Below are positions 19,026-28,662 of a DNA stretch of 64,000 bases, piece after piece. The DNA lies in contig NZ_AP019658.1 in assembly GCF_009938225.1 (NCBI RefSeq), forward strand, positions 744,001 to 808,000. Direction: 5' to 3'. The translations under genes were made by a program, and so were the position numbers. The DNA comes from Vibrio ponticus. GTDB taxonomy: Bacteria; Pseudomonadota; Gammaproteobacteria; Enterobacterales; Vibrionaceae. Under the pieces are notes generated by a model. The model made no database searches and was not told the DNA's origin. It saw nothing but the letters and a program-made list of their open reading frames with translations. Position 1 is the first letter of the stretch; every line of letters begins with the position of its first letter.

Positions 19026-20150
19026 CTAGCAATGCGTCAGGATGGCGTTCCAGCTCTTTTGCTGAGACTTAAATTCTGCTTTCATTTCTTGATAGCGCAT
19101 AAGTAGCAATGAGCGCTCATATTTTTCCACTAAGCTACTTTTCTTTTGCTCAACCAGCTGTTTTTTCAACGAGTAAAAATCGTTGAGCTTTTTCATCATC
19201 AAATCAAATTCATGCTGTAAGCTTTGTTTTAACATCAGCTTTTCAGGATTGTGTTCAATTCGTGCCATCGCTTGTTTTAGCGCTTGTTTAGCTTTGGCTT
19301 GTTCAATTTTTAAGTATGGTGTTTCTCTCAGTTTTTCCGCTAAGCCTAGCCATTGAAATGACTTGATCATCCATTTCGTTGGGTCGTATTGCCACCAATA
19401 AATGCCATTGCGGTAGTCATTCTCGAATATATGGTGGTAATTATGGTATCCCTCACCAAAGGTAAAAAACGCCAATACACCATTATCACGTGCGGTATTT
19501 TTGTCGGTATAAGGTTGGCTTCCCCAAATGTGCGCCAGAGAGTTAATAAAGAAGGTGGTGTGATGGCTCAGTACCAGACGCAGTGCGCCGACAACTAGCA
19601 GCATGCCCCAGATATCCCCGTATATTACGCCTAGTAACAGAGGGAAACCTAGGTTAGTTAGGAACGCCAGTAATAAGTAATGTTTGTGTTGCCACATCAC
19701 CACAGAATCTTTTTGTAAATCGCGGCAATTGGTGTAGTCGCTGTACGTATCTTGGTTGTAGTTACGCAGCATCCAACCGATGTGAGAAAACCAGAATCCA
19801 CGTTTTGCCGAATAAGGATCTTTGTCATTGTTGTCGACATGCTTGTGATGCACGCGATGATCGGAACTCCAGTGCAACGCACTATTTTGTAGCGCAAAAG
19901 CCCCGCCGATAGCAAAAACGTAACGAAGGAAGGGATGAGCTTGGTACGCTTTATGTGACCATAAGCGGTGATAGCCTGCGGTAATAGAGAGGTTACAAAA
20001 CGAGAATGCAACAATCAGCCATACCCAATGCTCAATACTGTATCCATAGTGATATCCGTACCAAGGTGTGACGATAACAGCAAAAACAAAACTGATCAGA
20101 AATAATGAAACATTTAGCCAAATCAGGGGTGGCTTTTCGGCAGAACGCAT
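19026..20150 (-). CDS. Acyl-CoA delta-9 type fatty acid desaturase
   Basis: 374 residues, a membrane di-iron desaturase. All three histidine boxes are present: HRLWSH at 61-66, HRVHH at 98-102 and HNYHH at 236-240. Hydrophobic segments lie at about 8-30, 42-60, 155-175 and 180-195. A charged, coiled-coil-like C-terminal extension of some 100 residues follows the catalytic core. The family puts a cis double bond into acyl chains and works alongside the FabA/FabB route. AAGGA precedes the ATG. The promoter is overlapped by two FabR-like palindromes, which fits control by unsaturated acyl supply. The exact substrate (acyl-CoA or lipid) is not shown by sequence. Confidence 0.88.
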   Translation of the reverse strand: MRSAEKPPLIWLNVSLFLISFVFAVIVTPWYGYHYGYSIEHWVWLIVAFSFCNLSITAGYHRLWSHKAYQAHPFLRYVFAIGGAFALQNSALHWSSDHRVHHKHVDNNDKDPYSAKRGFWFSHIGWMLRNYNQDTYSDYTNCRDLQKDSVVMWQHKHYLLLAFLTNLGFPLLLGVIYGDIWGMLLVVGALRLVLSHHTTFFINSLAHIWGSQPYTDKNTARDNGVLAFFTFGEGYHNYHHIFENDYRNGIYWWQYDPTKWMIKSFQWLGLAEKLRETPYLKIEQAKAKQALKQAMARIEHNPEKLMLKQSLQHEFDLMMKKLNDFYSLKKQLVEQKKSSLVEKYERSLLLMRYQEMKAEFKSQQKSWNAILTHC

Positions 20151-20164
20151 TGATTTATCCTTTA

Positions 20165-20182
20165 AGCGAACAAGTGTGCGCT
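20165..20182. promoter_or_regulatory. FabR-type operator 1 before the desaturase
   Basis: AGCGAACAAGTGTGCGCT has half-sites AGCGAACA and TGTGCGCT around AG, agreeing with the palindrome known for FabR in gamma-proteobacteria (half-site AGCGTACA). It lies just downstream of the predicted -10 of the desaturase promoter, where binding would block transcription. Confidence 0.65.
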
Positions 20183-20210
20183 AGAATATCAGCGTACACT
20201 TGTAAGTCAA
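20183..20210 (-). promoter_or_regulatory. Predicted desaturase promoter with FabR-like site 2 in the spacer
   Basis: On the minus strand TTGACT (20210-20205) and TATTCT (20188-20183) are 16 bases apart. A second FabR-like half-site, AGCGTACACTTGT (20191-20203), fills the spacer. Its right half is weaker than in operator 1. Confidence 0.6.
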
Positions 20211-20328
20211 ACTGCTAGTGTTGCAATTTGTGAACGAGAATTTCTTTTGGATTTTTTTGCTTTTTTTTTGTTAATGAATAGTATGGATAATGGATTGAAT
20301 CCTTACAGGAAGTAAAAAGGAAAGGGCA

Positions 20329-20877
20329 ATGGAAATAAGAATAGCCGAATATAATGACTACGAAAGAATTGCGAGCCTGCATGCTCAAAGTTGGCAGACT
20401 TTTTATCAAGGCATACTTGGTGATGAGTATCTTCGCAATGAAGTGGTCGATGACCGCTTGCTGATCTGGCAAACTCGACTTATCAACCCACCATATAACC
20501 AACATGTACTTATTGCTGAAAATAATGGCGAACTGTGCGGTTTTATTTGTGCGTTTGGTAACCATGATTTTGAAAAAGGCACCATGATTGATGCGCTTCA
20601 TGTTGACGCTCGTTATAGAAGTAAGGGCGTTGGGCGTGCTTTGGTCGCTGAGACGGCGAAATGGATTGAACAGCACTTTTCAGACGGTGGTGTCTATCTA
20701 GAAGTTCTCAAAGGAAACCAACAAGGTATCGATTTTTACCAAAACCTTGGTGGAACGAATTCACTCGAACGTATTTGGAATTCACCATGCGGGAATAAGT
20801 TGACTGAATTGGTTTATACGTGGAATTCGCCAGGTGAATTATTAAATAGTGCGAGTACTAGGCAATTAGCTTATTAA
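20329..20877 (+). CDS. GNAT-family N-acetyltransferase
   Basis: 182 residues with the Gcn5-related fold. The beta4 segment reads MIDALHVDARYR, followed by the acetyl-CoA pyrophosphate loop RSKGVGRALV and the later YLEVLKGNQQGIDFYQNLG. The N-terminal IRIAEYNDYERIASLHAQSW is typical of single-domain GNAT enzymes acting on small molecules or protein N-termini; the substrate cannot be told. AAAGGAAAGGG precedes the ATG. It is divergent from the desaturase and may share its regulatory region. Confidence 0.85.
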   Translation: MEIRIAEYNDYERIASLHAQSWQTFYQGILGDEYLRNEVVDDRLLIWQTRLINPPYNQHVLIAENNGELCGFICAFGNHDFEKGTMIDALHVDARYRSKGVGRALVAETAKWIEQHFSDGGVYLEVLKGNQQGIDFYQNLGGTNSLERIWNSPCGNKLTELVYTWNSPGELLNSASTRQLAY

Positions 20878-20994
20878 ACCTAAATCATTAGAGCTCGAAA
20901 CAGATTGATACAATTTGTGAGTGAGTTCTGATAGTTTTCGGACATAGAACACAATACCGTTGGTTAAGTTTCTGTTATTAAATTAGCTAACGGT

Positions 20995-22140
20995 ATGTTT
21001 ATGAAAAAAACTTTGCTAGCCACCCTCATGACGGGCAGCCTTTTATTGGTGGGGTGCGGTGAATCCACTCCGAGTAATCTTCAAGGACAAGCACCTCTTG
21101 TTGTTGCTCAACCCGCCCAGGTAACGACTCACCAACAAAGCAAATCTTACATTGGTCGTGTCGAAGCGGTTGAAGATACCAATATTACCGCTCAAGTATC
21201 GGGCTATCTGCAGCAACGCCATTTTGAAGAAGGGCAAATGGTTGAAGCGGGTCAGTTGTTGTACACGATTGAACCGTCGTCATTTGAGGCTCAACTATCA
21301 GCCGCGAAAGCAAGTCTTGCGCAAGCTAATGCAACGCTTAAAAAATCCCAACTTGATTTTAATCGTGGTAAGAATTTGTTACCCAAGGGCAGTATTTCAC
21401 AGTCTGAATTCGATCATTTGACAGCGGCGCTACTGGGCGCAGAAGCTCAAGTCGAGTCAGCTAAAGCGCAACTAAACCTTGCACAAGTAAACCTCTCTTA
21501 CACCGAAATTCGTGCACCATTCTCTGGACGAATCAGTGCTAGTCAAGTCAGCACGGGCGATCTGGTATCACCACAGTCTGGAATTTTAACCACTTTAGTC
21601 AGTCTTGACCCTGTTCATACGGGTTTCAGTGTCAGTGAGCGAGAACGCTTGGATTTAGGGCTGGATAAATATCAAGGTGATGGCGCCGATGATACCGAAG
21701 CTGCGGAAGTACAGTTAATACTTGAGAATGGTCAGCCGTTTGAACATCTGGGTGCGTTAGATTATTTAGGTAACCGAATTGATTTGGATACGGGCACCAT
21801 CGCGATGCGCGCGGTCGTACCAAACCCAGATTATCGTCTATTACCAGGGCAACATATTCGAGTTGAACTGCGTGAGAAGGCATCGACCGAAGTCGTTGTG
21901 GTTCCTCGTCGCGCAGTACAAACAGACCTGGAAGGTCATTTTGTGATGCTGGTGGCGGAAGGCAATGTTGCAGAAAGACGCAATGTTGAACTTGGTCGTC
22001 AGCTTGAGCAAGGCATTATTATCCAATCGGGTATCTCAGCAGGGGATAGTGTCATCACCCAAGGGTTGCAACGCATTCGTAATGGCGTGCCGGTGCGCAT
22101 TGATTCAGACAGTGCCGATACAACTGTGACGTCGGAATAA
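20995..22140 (+). CDS. RND efflux periplasmic adaptor lipoprotein
   Basis: 381 residues. A lipoprotein signal ends at LLVGC (Cys21). It then shows the membrane-fusion-protein order: barrel-sandwich half ([21 protein letters not shown]), coiled-coil hairpin (about 95-160), second half-motif [20 protein letters not shown], and beta-barrel and membrane-proximal domains. It resembles AcrA/VmeA. It lies 10 bases before the RND pump gene. An alternative ATG six bases downstream (MKKTLL) is equally possible. No outer-membrane factor gene is next to it, so TolC is the likely partner. Confidence 0.92.
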   Translation: MFMKKTLLATLMTGSLLLVGCGESTPSNLQGQAPLVVAQPAQVTTHQQSKSYIGRVEAVEDTNITAQVSGYLQQRHFEEGQMVEAGQLLYTIEPSSFEAQLSAAKASLAQANATLKKSQLDFNRGKNLLPKGSISQSEFDHLTAALLGAEAQVESAKAQLNLAQVNLSYTEIRAPFSGRISASQVSTGDLVSPQSGILTTLVSLDPVHTGFSVSERERLDLGLDKYQGDGADDTEAAEVQLILENGQPFEHLGALDYLGNRIDLDTGTIAMRAVVPNPDYRLLPGQHIRVELREKASTEVVVVPRRAVQTDLEGHFVMLVAEGNVAERRNVELGRQLEQGIIIQSGISAGDSVITQGLQRIRNGVPVRIDSDSADTTVTSE

Positions 22141-22150
22141 AGGGGGCGTA

Positions 22151-25100
22151 ATGCTTAGTCGTTTCTTTATCCAACGTCCTAAATTTGCGTTGGTAATCTC
22201 AATTATTCTGACTTTGGCGGGGGCGATCTCTTTAGCCATTCTGCCTGTGGCAGAGTACCCAAAAATTAGCCCGCCTTCGGTGAGTGTGAACGCTTATTAC
22301 ACAGGTGCGAGCGCAGAAGTTGTTGAGCAAGCCATTGCCGACCCGTTAGAGGCGGCGGTCAATGGTGTTGAAGATATGATCTATATGTCTTCAAAGAGTG
22401 CCAATGATGGCTCTTACAGCCTTAATGTGACTTTTGATGTTGGTACTGACCCAGATATGGCTCAGGTTAACGTTCAAAACCGCGTCTCACAGATCGAATC
22501 AAAGCTTCCCCAAGAAGTGCGCATGGTCGGTATTACGGTGAAAAAGCGTTCGCCGGACTTGCTGATGGTGCTCAATTTCTATTCACCTGACGGCAAGTAC
22601 GATGATCAGTTTCTTATTAACTACATCAACCTTAACGTCAAAGATCAACTTGCCCGAGTTAAAGGGATCAGTGAAGTTAACGTGATTGGTGGCGGTGAAT
22701 ACGCGATGCGTGTTTGGCTTGATCCTGAGAAGATGGCGAATTTAAAACTCACCACCAGTGATGTTTACTCGGCTTTGGCTGAGCAGAACGTACAGGTCGC
22801 TGCAGGTCGTGTGGGCGCCGCGCCTTACAATAACGCTCAGGAAGTGCAGTTTAACTTAGTGACCAAGGGGCGACTGGAATCTGTTGGTGAGTTTGAGAAC
22901 GTTGTTTTGCGGGCGAATAGCGACGGCTCCACAGTTTACCTCAAAGATGTAGCGCGAGTAGAATTGGGTAAAAAGTTCTACGACGGTAGTGGTCTGTTTA
23001 GAGGTCAAGACGCTTCAATTGTTGCGCTTTCATTGCAATCTGACGCTAATGCGCTGGAAAGCGGTCAAGCGGTCATGGACTTGCTGGAGAAGCTAAGCGT
23101 CAACTTCCCTGAAGGCATGAGTTATGAAACCAGTTATGACACCACGGTTTTTGTCGCTGAATCAATTAAAGGGGTAGTAAAAACGCTGATTGAAGCGATC
23201 TTGCTGGTTATTGCAGTAACCTATCTATTCCTAGGTAGTGCACGTGCAACCCTGATTCCAGTCGTAGCTATTCCTGTTTCTTTGATAGGCACCTTTGCAG
23301 TGATGCAAATGACCGGTTTTACCATCAATACCGTCACGCTGTTTGGCTTGATTCTAGCAATTGGTATCGTTGTAGACGATGCGATTCTAGTGATTGAAAA
23401 CGTCGATACTACTATGGCGAAAGATCCGAGTATTTCGCCGCGTAAAGCGACATTAATTGCGATGAAAGAGGTAACAGGACCGATCATTACCTCGACTTTA
23501 GTACTGCTAGCCGTGTTCTTACCTGTTGCCATGCTACCGGGCATTACCGGTATCATGTATCGACAGTTTGCGCTGACTATCTGTATTTCGGTTGTTATCT
23601 CATCTATTAACGCGCTAACGCTTTCACCGGCACTTTGTTCACTGGTGCTTAAGCAAGGTGGAGGCAATACGGCTCGTTGGTTCCAAGCTTTCAACCGAGG
23701 TCTCGATGCCGTCACGGCTCGCTATGGTCAAATAGCAGGCTTCTTAGTGAAGAAAACTGTGCTATTGGTTGGTTTTTTCATTGTCGCGGTGGCGGCAGTA
23801 AGTCTGTTTGCTAAAACGACGTCTACTGCGTTTGTACCACAAGAAGACAAAGGTATCTTGCTGGTTAACGTTCAATTGCCGGACTCTGCTTCTTTATCAC
23901 GTACTGAGGAAGTGACAGAAGAACTGGTAAAAATGGTGGAACAAGAACCTGGGGTTGATGGCGTTACGGTTGCCAACGGTTTTGCGTTTATGACGGGTGC
24001 TGCGGCATCGAATGGCGCATCGCTGTTTATCAAACTGCACGATTGGGATGAGCGCAATGCTTTAAGTGGTGAACACTCGGCAGCTGCGATTGCGCAGAGA
24101 ATTAATGGACGCGCGGCAATGCAGTTACCACAAGCTGTTGTGTTTGCGATGGGACCACCTGCGGTACCTGGTATGGGCGCCGCATCGGGTTTTGAATTTG
24201 TCTTAGAGGATGCCTTAGGTCGTAGTCGTACCGATCTAGCGATGGTGATGAATCAGTTGATAGAAGAGGCGAAGAAGCAACCTGAAATTGGTTTTGCGTT
24301 TTCGACCTTCCGAGCCAATGTTCCTCACTATTATGTGGATATTGATAGAGAGAAAGCGCAGCAATTAGGCATTCCTTTATCCAGTATCTTCCAAACGTTA
24401 CAAGGTAACCTGGGCTCGCTCTACGTCAATGACTTTACCATGTTTGGTAAAAATTTCCGTGTGACTATGCAGGCAGATGCGGAGCATCGTAGCAGCATGG
24501 ATGACTTAGAGCGTTTCCACTTACGTTCATCAAGTGGCAAGATGGTTCCACTGAGTACGTTGGTCACTTACGAGCAGATTTTCGAACCGGATGTTGCATG
24601 GCGATATAACATGTATCGTAGTGCGGTGATTCAAGGTCAACCAGCTCCGGGTTACTCTAGTGGTGACGCAATTGCTGCGATGGAGCGGGTTGCGGCAGAT
24701 ATTCTACCTCAGGGCTATCAATACGAATGGACAGGGATGGCATACCAAGAGGTGCTAGCGGGTAATCAAGCGATCTATGCGTTTGCGCTTGCTTTGATCT
24801 TTATCTACTTGTTTATGGTGGCTCAATATGAGAGTTGGAGTATTCCTCTGGCTATCATACTGGTGGTTCCGATTGCCACACTGGGTTCCTTCTTAGCGCT
24901 TAATCTAACCGGGACACCATTGAATCTTTACGCACAAATAGGTCTGGTGTTGCTGATAGCACTAGCTGCCAAGAACGCGATACTGATTGTTGAATTCGCC
25001 AAAGTGGAACGTGAGGAAAAAGATATCGCCATTGATGAAGCGGCGGTTCATGGTGGTAAGTTACGTTTTCGTGCGGTGAATATGACTTCATGGTCATTTA

Positions 25101-25303
25101 TCTTAGGCATTTTCCCACTAATATTTGCATCTGGAGCAGGGCACATAAGTCAAAACTCATTGGGTATTTCACTCATTGGTGGCTTATTGTGTGTACTACT
25201 TGCGGGTACCTTCTTGATTCCAGGCTTTTATGCCATGGTGCAGCGCCAGCGCGAAAAGGCGCATGGTGGTAATACCAAACTCGTGAATATCGATGATGAG
25301 TAA
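22151..25303 (+). CDS. RND multidrug efflux pump, HAE1/AcrB family
   Basis: 1050 residues, the usual AcrB length, with twelve expected membrane segments and two large periplasmic loops. The N-terminus [18 protein letters not shown] and [11 protein letters not shown] are family hallmarks. Transmembrane segment 4 contains [14 protein letters not shown] with the paired aspartates needed for proton coupling, and [13 protein letters not shown] provides the TM10 lysine. AGGGGGCG precedes the ATG. It probably exports hydrophobic drugs, bile salts or detergents with its adaptor and TolC. No local regulator is beside this pair. Confidence 0.94.
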   Translation: MLSRFFIQRPKFALVISIILTLAGAISLAILPVAEYPKISPPSVSVNAYYTGASAEVVEQAIADPLEAAVNGVEDMIYMSSKSANDGSYSLNVTFDVGTDPDMAQVNVQNRVSQIESKLPQEVRMVGITVKKRSPDLLMVLNFYSPDGKYDDQFLINYINLNVKDQLARVKGISEVNVIGGGEYAMRVWLDPEKMANLKLTTSDVYSALAEQNVQVAAGRVGAAPYNNAQEVQFNLVTKGRLESVGEFENVVLRANSDGSTVYLKDVARVELGKKFYDGSGLFRGQDASIVALSLQSDANALESGQAVMDLLEKLSVNFPEGMSYETSYDTTVFVAESIKGVVKTLIEAILLVIAVTYLFLGSARATLIPVVAIPVSLIGTFAVMQMTGFTINTVTLFGLILAIGIVVDDAILVIENVDTTMAKDPSISPRKATLIAMKEVTGPIITSTLVLLAVFLPVAMLPGITGIMYRQFALTICISVVISSINALTLSPALCSLVLKQGGGNTARWFQAFNRGLDAVTARYGQIAGFLVKKTVLLVGFFIVAVAAVSLFAKTTSTAFVPQEDKGILLVNVQLPDSASLSRTEEVTEELVKMVEQEPGVDGVTVANGFAFMTGAAASNGASLFIKLHDWDERNALSGEHSAAAIAQRINGRAAMQLPQAVVFAMGPPAVPGMGAASGFEFVLEDALGRSRTDLAMVMNQLIEEAKKQPEIGFAFSTFRANVPHYYVDIDREKAQQLGIPLSSIFQTLQGNLGSLYVNDFTMFGKNFRVTMQADAEHRSSMDDLERFHLRSSSGKMVPLSTLVTYEQIFEPDVAWRYNMYRSAVIQGQPAPGYSSGDAIAAMERVAADILPQGYQYEWTGMAYQEVLAGNQAIYAFALALIFIYLFMVAQYESWSIPLAIILVVPIATLGSFLALNLTGTPLNLYAQIGLVLLIALAAKNAILIVEFAKVEREEKDIAIDEAAVHGGKLRFRAVNMTSWSFILGIFPLIFASGAGHISQNSLGISLIGGLLCVLLAGTFLIPGFYAMVQRQREKAHGGNTKLVNIDDE

Positions 25304-25317
25304 GTTGTAGAATTAAG

Positions 25318-25345
25318 CGCCGGAGATAACCTCCGGCGTTTTTGT
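25318..25345 (+). terminator. Terminator after the first RND operon
   Basis: CGCCGGAG and CTCCGGCG pair around ATAAC, followed by five T. Confidence 0.92.
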
Positions 25346-25494
25346 ATACGTTGGTCACATCGCCTGATTCGATTAAAAAACAAGAAATTAATCAGTGTAT
25401 TGGGACAAAGTCAGGCTGAAATTATGTTTCTTAGGTCGAAAAAGAGAGTCAAAAGCAACTGGAGCAATGCTTCTATGTTCAGTAAACTGTGTTT

Positions 25495-25514
25495 TTAATT
25501 AATTAATTAATTAA
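25495..25514. repeat. Five tandem TTAA units
   Basis: TTAA is repeated five times just upstream of the HopJ-like gene. Short AT tetranucleotide runs can vary in copy number, but this one lies about 20 bases before the start codon, where it could only alter promoter or leader spacing. Confidence 0.7.
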
Positions 25515-25532
25515 CTTAAGTGACTTGTTCAT

Positions 25533-25898
25533 ATGGAATTGAAATCTTTTCTAACTCAACTTGAATCGTCTCCTACAACGATCGAGTTTAGTGAATCCAT
25601 CGCTGTGATTGATGCGAACTACACCTTTACCCCTGCGGCATTTAGCAATGGTACGATGCGAAATCCTGCGGGTGAGAATAATGGTTCATGCAAAATACTT
25701 GCGTTTGGGCAGGTTCATAAACTTAGTGAAGAGCACACCCTAGCAATGTTTGGCGATTTTTATCGTAAAGACGTGCTTGGCAATCCTGATGGCAATGATC
25801 ATCAAAATATCCGCAACTTTATCGCACATGGCTGGAATGGCATCAAGTTTGAAGGTCAAGCATTAGAAGCAATAGTAACGGAAGCTCAAGCGTCGTAA
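25533..25898 (+). CDS. HopJ type III effector-like family protein
   Basis: 121 residues, similar over its full length to the small HopJ family (KSFLTQLESSPTTIEFSESIAVID, FTPAAFSNG, LAMFGDFYRKDVL, NIRNFIAHGW). The family name comes from a Pseudomonas effector candidate, but homologues are common in free-living marine gamma-proteobacteria without type III context. No secretion genes are near, so an effector role is unlikely here. The function is unknown. It is a single gene with its own terminator. Confidence 0.8.
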   Translation: MELKSFLTQLESSPTTIEFSESIAVIDANYTFTPAAFSNGTMRNPAGENNGSCKILAFGQVHKLSEEHTLAMFGDFYRKDVLGNPDGNDHQNIRNFIAHGWNGIKFEGQALEAIVTEAQAS

Positions 25899-25920
25899 AC
25901 ACATCGCCGATTGAAATAAG

Positions 25921-25946
25921 AAAAGGAGCCAACAGGCTCCTTTTTT
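25921..25946. terminator. Bidirectional terminator between hopJ-like gene and emrD
   Basis: AAAAGGAGCC and GGCTCCTTTT pair around AACA, with T-rich and A-rich flanks that suit both converging genes. Confidence 0.92.
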
Positions 25947-25947
25947 G

Positions 25948-27153
25948 CTAAATGGTCAATGGTAAGTCATTAGTCTCGTCTGGACATCGATTTACACGGA
26001 CCAAACCATAGGCTGCAACTAGTGCCATCACTAACATGAATATCCCTAGAGGTAATTGGTTAGGCGCAGGAACAAGAGAGGCAAGCAGTGTCGCCAAACC
26101 CGCAACTAAGTTCTGCATACCACCAAGTACAGCGCCGCCTGTCCCTGCATGGTGAGGGATTGGGGTAATCGCCCCTGTGGTGGCGGAAGGATAGACGATG
26201 CCAGTTCCTAAGAAATACATCGCGGCACCACCAACCAAAGCAATTGCCGACGTTTCGCCCATTAAGCCAGGGATCAAGATGAACACTGCGCCCAAAGTGA
26301 TTGCCGCAAGCCCAAAGTTCAAAATACCATTGGTTGTATAGCGGTTTGATAGTGCGCCAGAAATTGCAGAACCCACTAAATAGCCAGGGATCGGCAGAAT
26401 GAATAGAATACTGACGGTTGTTGCTGGCAGTTTAAGTACACCACCGAGTAGCACACCTGCTGCGGCTTCAAATATTGCCAAGCCAGAAAATGTCGCGACC
26501 AGACAAATTAAATAGCCTTGAAAGCGTTTATTTGAAAGGACGAATTTGTAGCTTTGGCTCACTTTTTCACAGCGGCGGTTTTCTTTTGGTAATGTCTCAG
26601 TGAAGCTGGTCATCATTGTGATAACAACAGCTAGACCAAACAACGCTAAAAATAGGTAACTTGAACGCCAACCAAAGTTTTCTGCCAACACACCACCTAA
26701 AACAGGGGCAAGCAGTGGAGAGAAAACAATGCTCATGCTGATGTAGCTATTTACTTTGTGTAGTTCAGGACCAGAGTAGCAGTCTCGACCTAAGGTGCGA
26801 GACATAGCGCCACCACAGCCAATACCTAAGCCTTGCACAAAGCTGCCGATTAAAAATAGCGCATAGCTTGGCGCGAATAGGGCAACTAGCGTCCCAAGTA
26901 CATAGAGTACAAGACCAAAAACGATAATTGGCTTACGACCGAGACGATCGGATATCGGACCATAGACAAACTGTGATAACCCATAAGGAATTAGGTAGCA
27001 CGCCATAACCGCTTGTAAGCTACCTGGTGAAACAGCAAATTCTTGAGCCATTTGCCCAATTGATGGTACATACATTGTTTGCGTCATTTGACCCACTGCT
27101 GCCAAGATCGCAATAGTAAATGTAAGTTTAATCAGCTTTGAGTAAGCAGACAT
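25948..27153 (-). CDS. emrD: EmrD/Bcr-type MFS multidrug transporter
   Basis: 401 residues with about twelve hydrophobic segments. The MFS motif between segments 2 and 3 is GPISDRLGRKP, and the DHA1 antiporter motif C lies in SPLLAPVLGGVLAENFGWR. Similarity is strongest to the EmrD/Bcr-CflA group of proton-driven drug exporters (MTQTMYVPSI near the start). It is a single gene on the minus strand converging on the HopJ-like gene. The drug range cannot be predicted. Confidence 0.88.
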   Translation of the reverse strand: MSAYSKLIKLTFTIAILAAVGQMTQTMYVPSIGQMAQEFAVSPGSLQAVMACYLIPYGLSQFVYGPISDRLGRKPIIVFGLVLYVLGTLVALFAPSYALFLIGSFVQGLGIGCGGAMSRTLGRDCYSGPELHKVNSYISMSIVFSPLLAPVLGGVLAENFGWRSSYLFLALFGLAVVITMMTSFTETLPKENRRCEKVSQSYKFVLSNKRFQGYLICLVATFSGLAIFEAAAGVLLGGVLKLPATTVSILFILPIPGYLVGSAISGALSNRYTTNGILNFGLAAITLGAVFILIPGLMGETSAIALVGGAAMYFLGTGIVYPSATTGAITPIPHHAGTGGAVLGGMQNLVAGLATLLASLVPAPNQLPLGIFMLVMALVAAYGLVRVNRCPDETNDLPLTI

Positions 27154-27339
27154 ATATCAATACCTGAAAAAAGGACGAACAACCCCCGCCGAGCCATAGC
27201 TCAGCTAATTAAAAAATATAATGGGGATACAATACTGTTTATTATATTAGTGAGTTCGTATCTTGCAGGCAATCAAAACCATCTCGATCAATCAAGATTA
27301 ATTTCTATAATTCGGATTAGTTTTTCTAAGGCTAATTTT

Positions 27340-27648
27340 TTATTCAATAGGCAGTGAAGATAAGCAGCGTCGGCACATACATAGATTGGCTTTAGGCGAG
27401 TTGGTTAGGTCACGTTTTTCAATGTCAAAACACCAGCAGTGGTCTTTACCTGCACTAATGTCACAAAAGCTTGCTTCACCACAGCTTGGACAGTGGTGGG
27501 TAGAGTGTTGACCACGAATTTGGCTGATTTTGTTTATCTGCACTTTTTCGTCTAGGTGACGCCATTGGGTGATCTCGTTGATTGTTCTTAGGCAACCTGA
27601 GCAGATGCCGCCATTGTTTTTGCAAACCGCAATACAAGGTGTTTTCAA
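27340..27648 (-). CDS. DUF1289 plus cysteine-rich CWC protein
   Basis: 102 residues carrying two small cysteine modules. Residues 1-32 match DUF1289 (PCIAVC, ICSGCLRTINEI, WRHL), with Cys5, Cys9, Cys16 and Cys19. Residues 50-98 match the cysteine-rich CWC family (HCPSCG, DHCWCFDI, CMCRRCL). In many gamma-proteobacteria these are separate small proteins or are joined like this. A metal or iron-sulfur site is likely but unproven. GGAG lies eight bases before the ATG. Confidence 0.8.
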   Translation of the reverse strand: MKTPCIAVCKNNGGICSGCLRTINEITQWRHLDEKVQINKISQIRGQHSTHHCPSCGEASFCDISAGKDHCWCFDIEKRDLTNSPKANLCMCRRCLSSLPIE

Positions 27649-27770
27649 TTGGATCTCCGTATATTAAGCAAGGATTGTGATTACGCGATGAGGCTCGGTG
27701 GGAGTATATCACTGATGAGCGCAAAAATAGCCGAAGTTGATTGTCCGAGAGGAGAGGCTTGCTAAGCCAC

Positions 27771-27804
27771 ACAAATAAAAAGGCTCTCATTGGAATGAGA
27801 GCCT
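27771..27804 (-). terminator. Terminator after cosR
   Basis: AGGCTCTCATT and AATGAGAGCCT pair perfectly around GG. On the minus strand the stem is followed by TTTTTATTT, so it ends cosR transcription. Confidence 0.92.
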
Positions 27805-27810
27805 AAGTGT

Positions 27811-28287
27811 CTAGTCTGCTTTTGTGATGCTGCCGAGTTCTAGAACGGGTGCTACATCGATGTCTTCTGCATTCATCATTGCAGAGAGGCGCTGTACAGA
27901 AGAAAGCAATAGTGTTTGTTCCCAGTCATCTAAACGTTGGAACTTGTTGATAAAGCTCTGTTGCAGCGGCAGAGGAGCTTGCTCTAAGCGTTCACGTCCT
28001 TGCTCGGTCAGAACCGCATGAACTTTTCGTTTGTCAGTCTCACTGCGTTTACGCTCGATCAAGCCATTTTTCTGTAGTCTATCGAGAATGATAGTAGCGG
28101 TTGCTTGGCTCATGTTGGTGTGATTAGAAAGCTGTTTAATCGTGACTTCACCAAGTTCTCTTATCGATCTCATTAAGATAAGTTGAGGGGCAGTTAGCCC
28201 TGACTCTTTACTCAGTTTCTTTGAGTGTAAGTCGATTGCGCGGATTATTTGTCTTAACGACACTAGTACTTCTTCGTGCTTTTCCAA
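27811..28287 (-). CDS. cosR: CosR, MarR-type repressor of compatible-solute genes
   Basis: 158 residues with the MarR winged helix (about residues 30-115: LTAPQLILMRSI, TIKQLSNHTNMSQATATIILDRLQKNGLIERKRSETDKR). The N-terminus MEKHEEVLVSLRQIIRAIDLHSKKLSK is what I recognise in Vibrio CosR, the salinity-linked repressor of ectoine and glycine-betaine genes. In vibrios cosR is divergent from a BCCT betaine transporter gene. The same pair is present here but split by an IS. The start is TTG, with AAGGG seven bases upstream and no better start nearby. A strong terminator follows. Confidence 0.88.
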   Translation of the reverse strand: MEKHEEVLVSLRQIIRAIDLHSKKLSKESGLTAPQLILMRSIRELGEVTIKQLSNHTNMSQATATIILDRLQKNGLIERKRSETDKRKVHAVLTEQGRERLEQAPLPLQQSFINKFQRLDDWEQTLLLSSVQRLSAMMNAEDIDVAPVLELGSITKAD

Positions 28288-28617
28288 GATAAACCCTTAA
28301 AACGTCGCTACTTTTTGAAGAACATAACCTAAATTCATCATGAATAGAAGTGTAAACAGACAAAATTTACAGCCAATAATATCATTAGACTACAAAATAT
28401 AACCATCCCTTTTTATATAAGGGATTTGGCTAGGTAAAACCGTTTTTACACTAATATTATTGAGTTAACAGGTAAATGTGATGAATAAGTTTGCATAAAT
28501 TGGCATTTTTTACTGCAAAGCGTACAATATTAACTAATTGCTTAATAGGTAATTGTATCTCAAATCGTTTATAGCTCTAAGCGATAGGTCAAAGAGAAGT
28601 AAAACTAGAGAGATTCT
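28288..28617. other. cosR-opuD divergent regulatory region, cut off from opuD by an IS
   Basis: About 330 AT-rich bases that originally separated cosR from the BCCT gene and should hold both promoters and CosR sites. A seven-base hairpin, ATCCCTT / AAGGGAT, lies at 28405-28425; it lacks a U-tract and may be an operator or a remnant. Because of the IS, the promoter for the transporter now reads into the insertion. Confidence 0.5.
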
Positions 28618-28623
28618 ATGACT
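28618..28623 (+). pseudogene. opuD: Original start codon and codon 2 of the BCCT transporter gene
   Basis: ATG ACT sits directly left of the IS. Joined to the sequence right of the IS it restores MTKGIDKYSID, the expected start of Vibrio OpuD-type transporters. This fixes the insertion point at codon 2. Confidence 0.85.
28620..28623. repeat. Left copy of IS target duplication (GACT)
   Basis: GACT borders the left end of the IS and recurs at 30257-30260. The duplication may be 3 bases (ACT) with the IS ending in G, or 4 bases; both are within the range for IS3-family elements. Confidence 0.8.
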
Positions 28624-28662
28624 CGGCGTTTTTCAAGGTTGTTGTCATCATTCGCTTAGTTA

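Noticed and set aside
20215-20676. 153-codon open frame antisense to the acetyltransferase
   Set aside because: It lies opposite a well-supported GNAT gene, has no recognisable domain, and overlaps the desaturase promoter region.
25495-25514. TTAA repeat as a phase-variation switch for the HopJ-like gene
   Set aside because: The run is short, lies outside the coding frame, and there is no promoter spacing that clearly depends on it.
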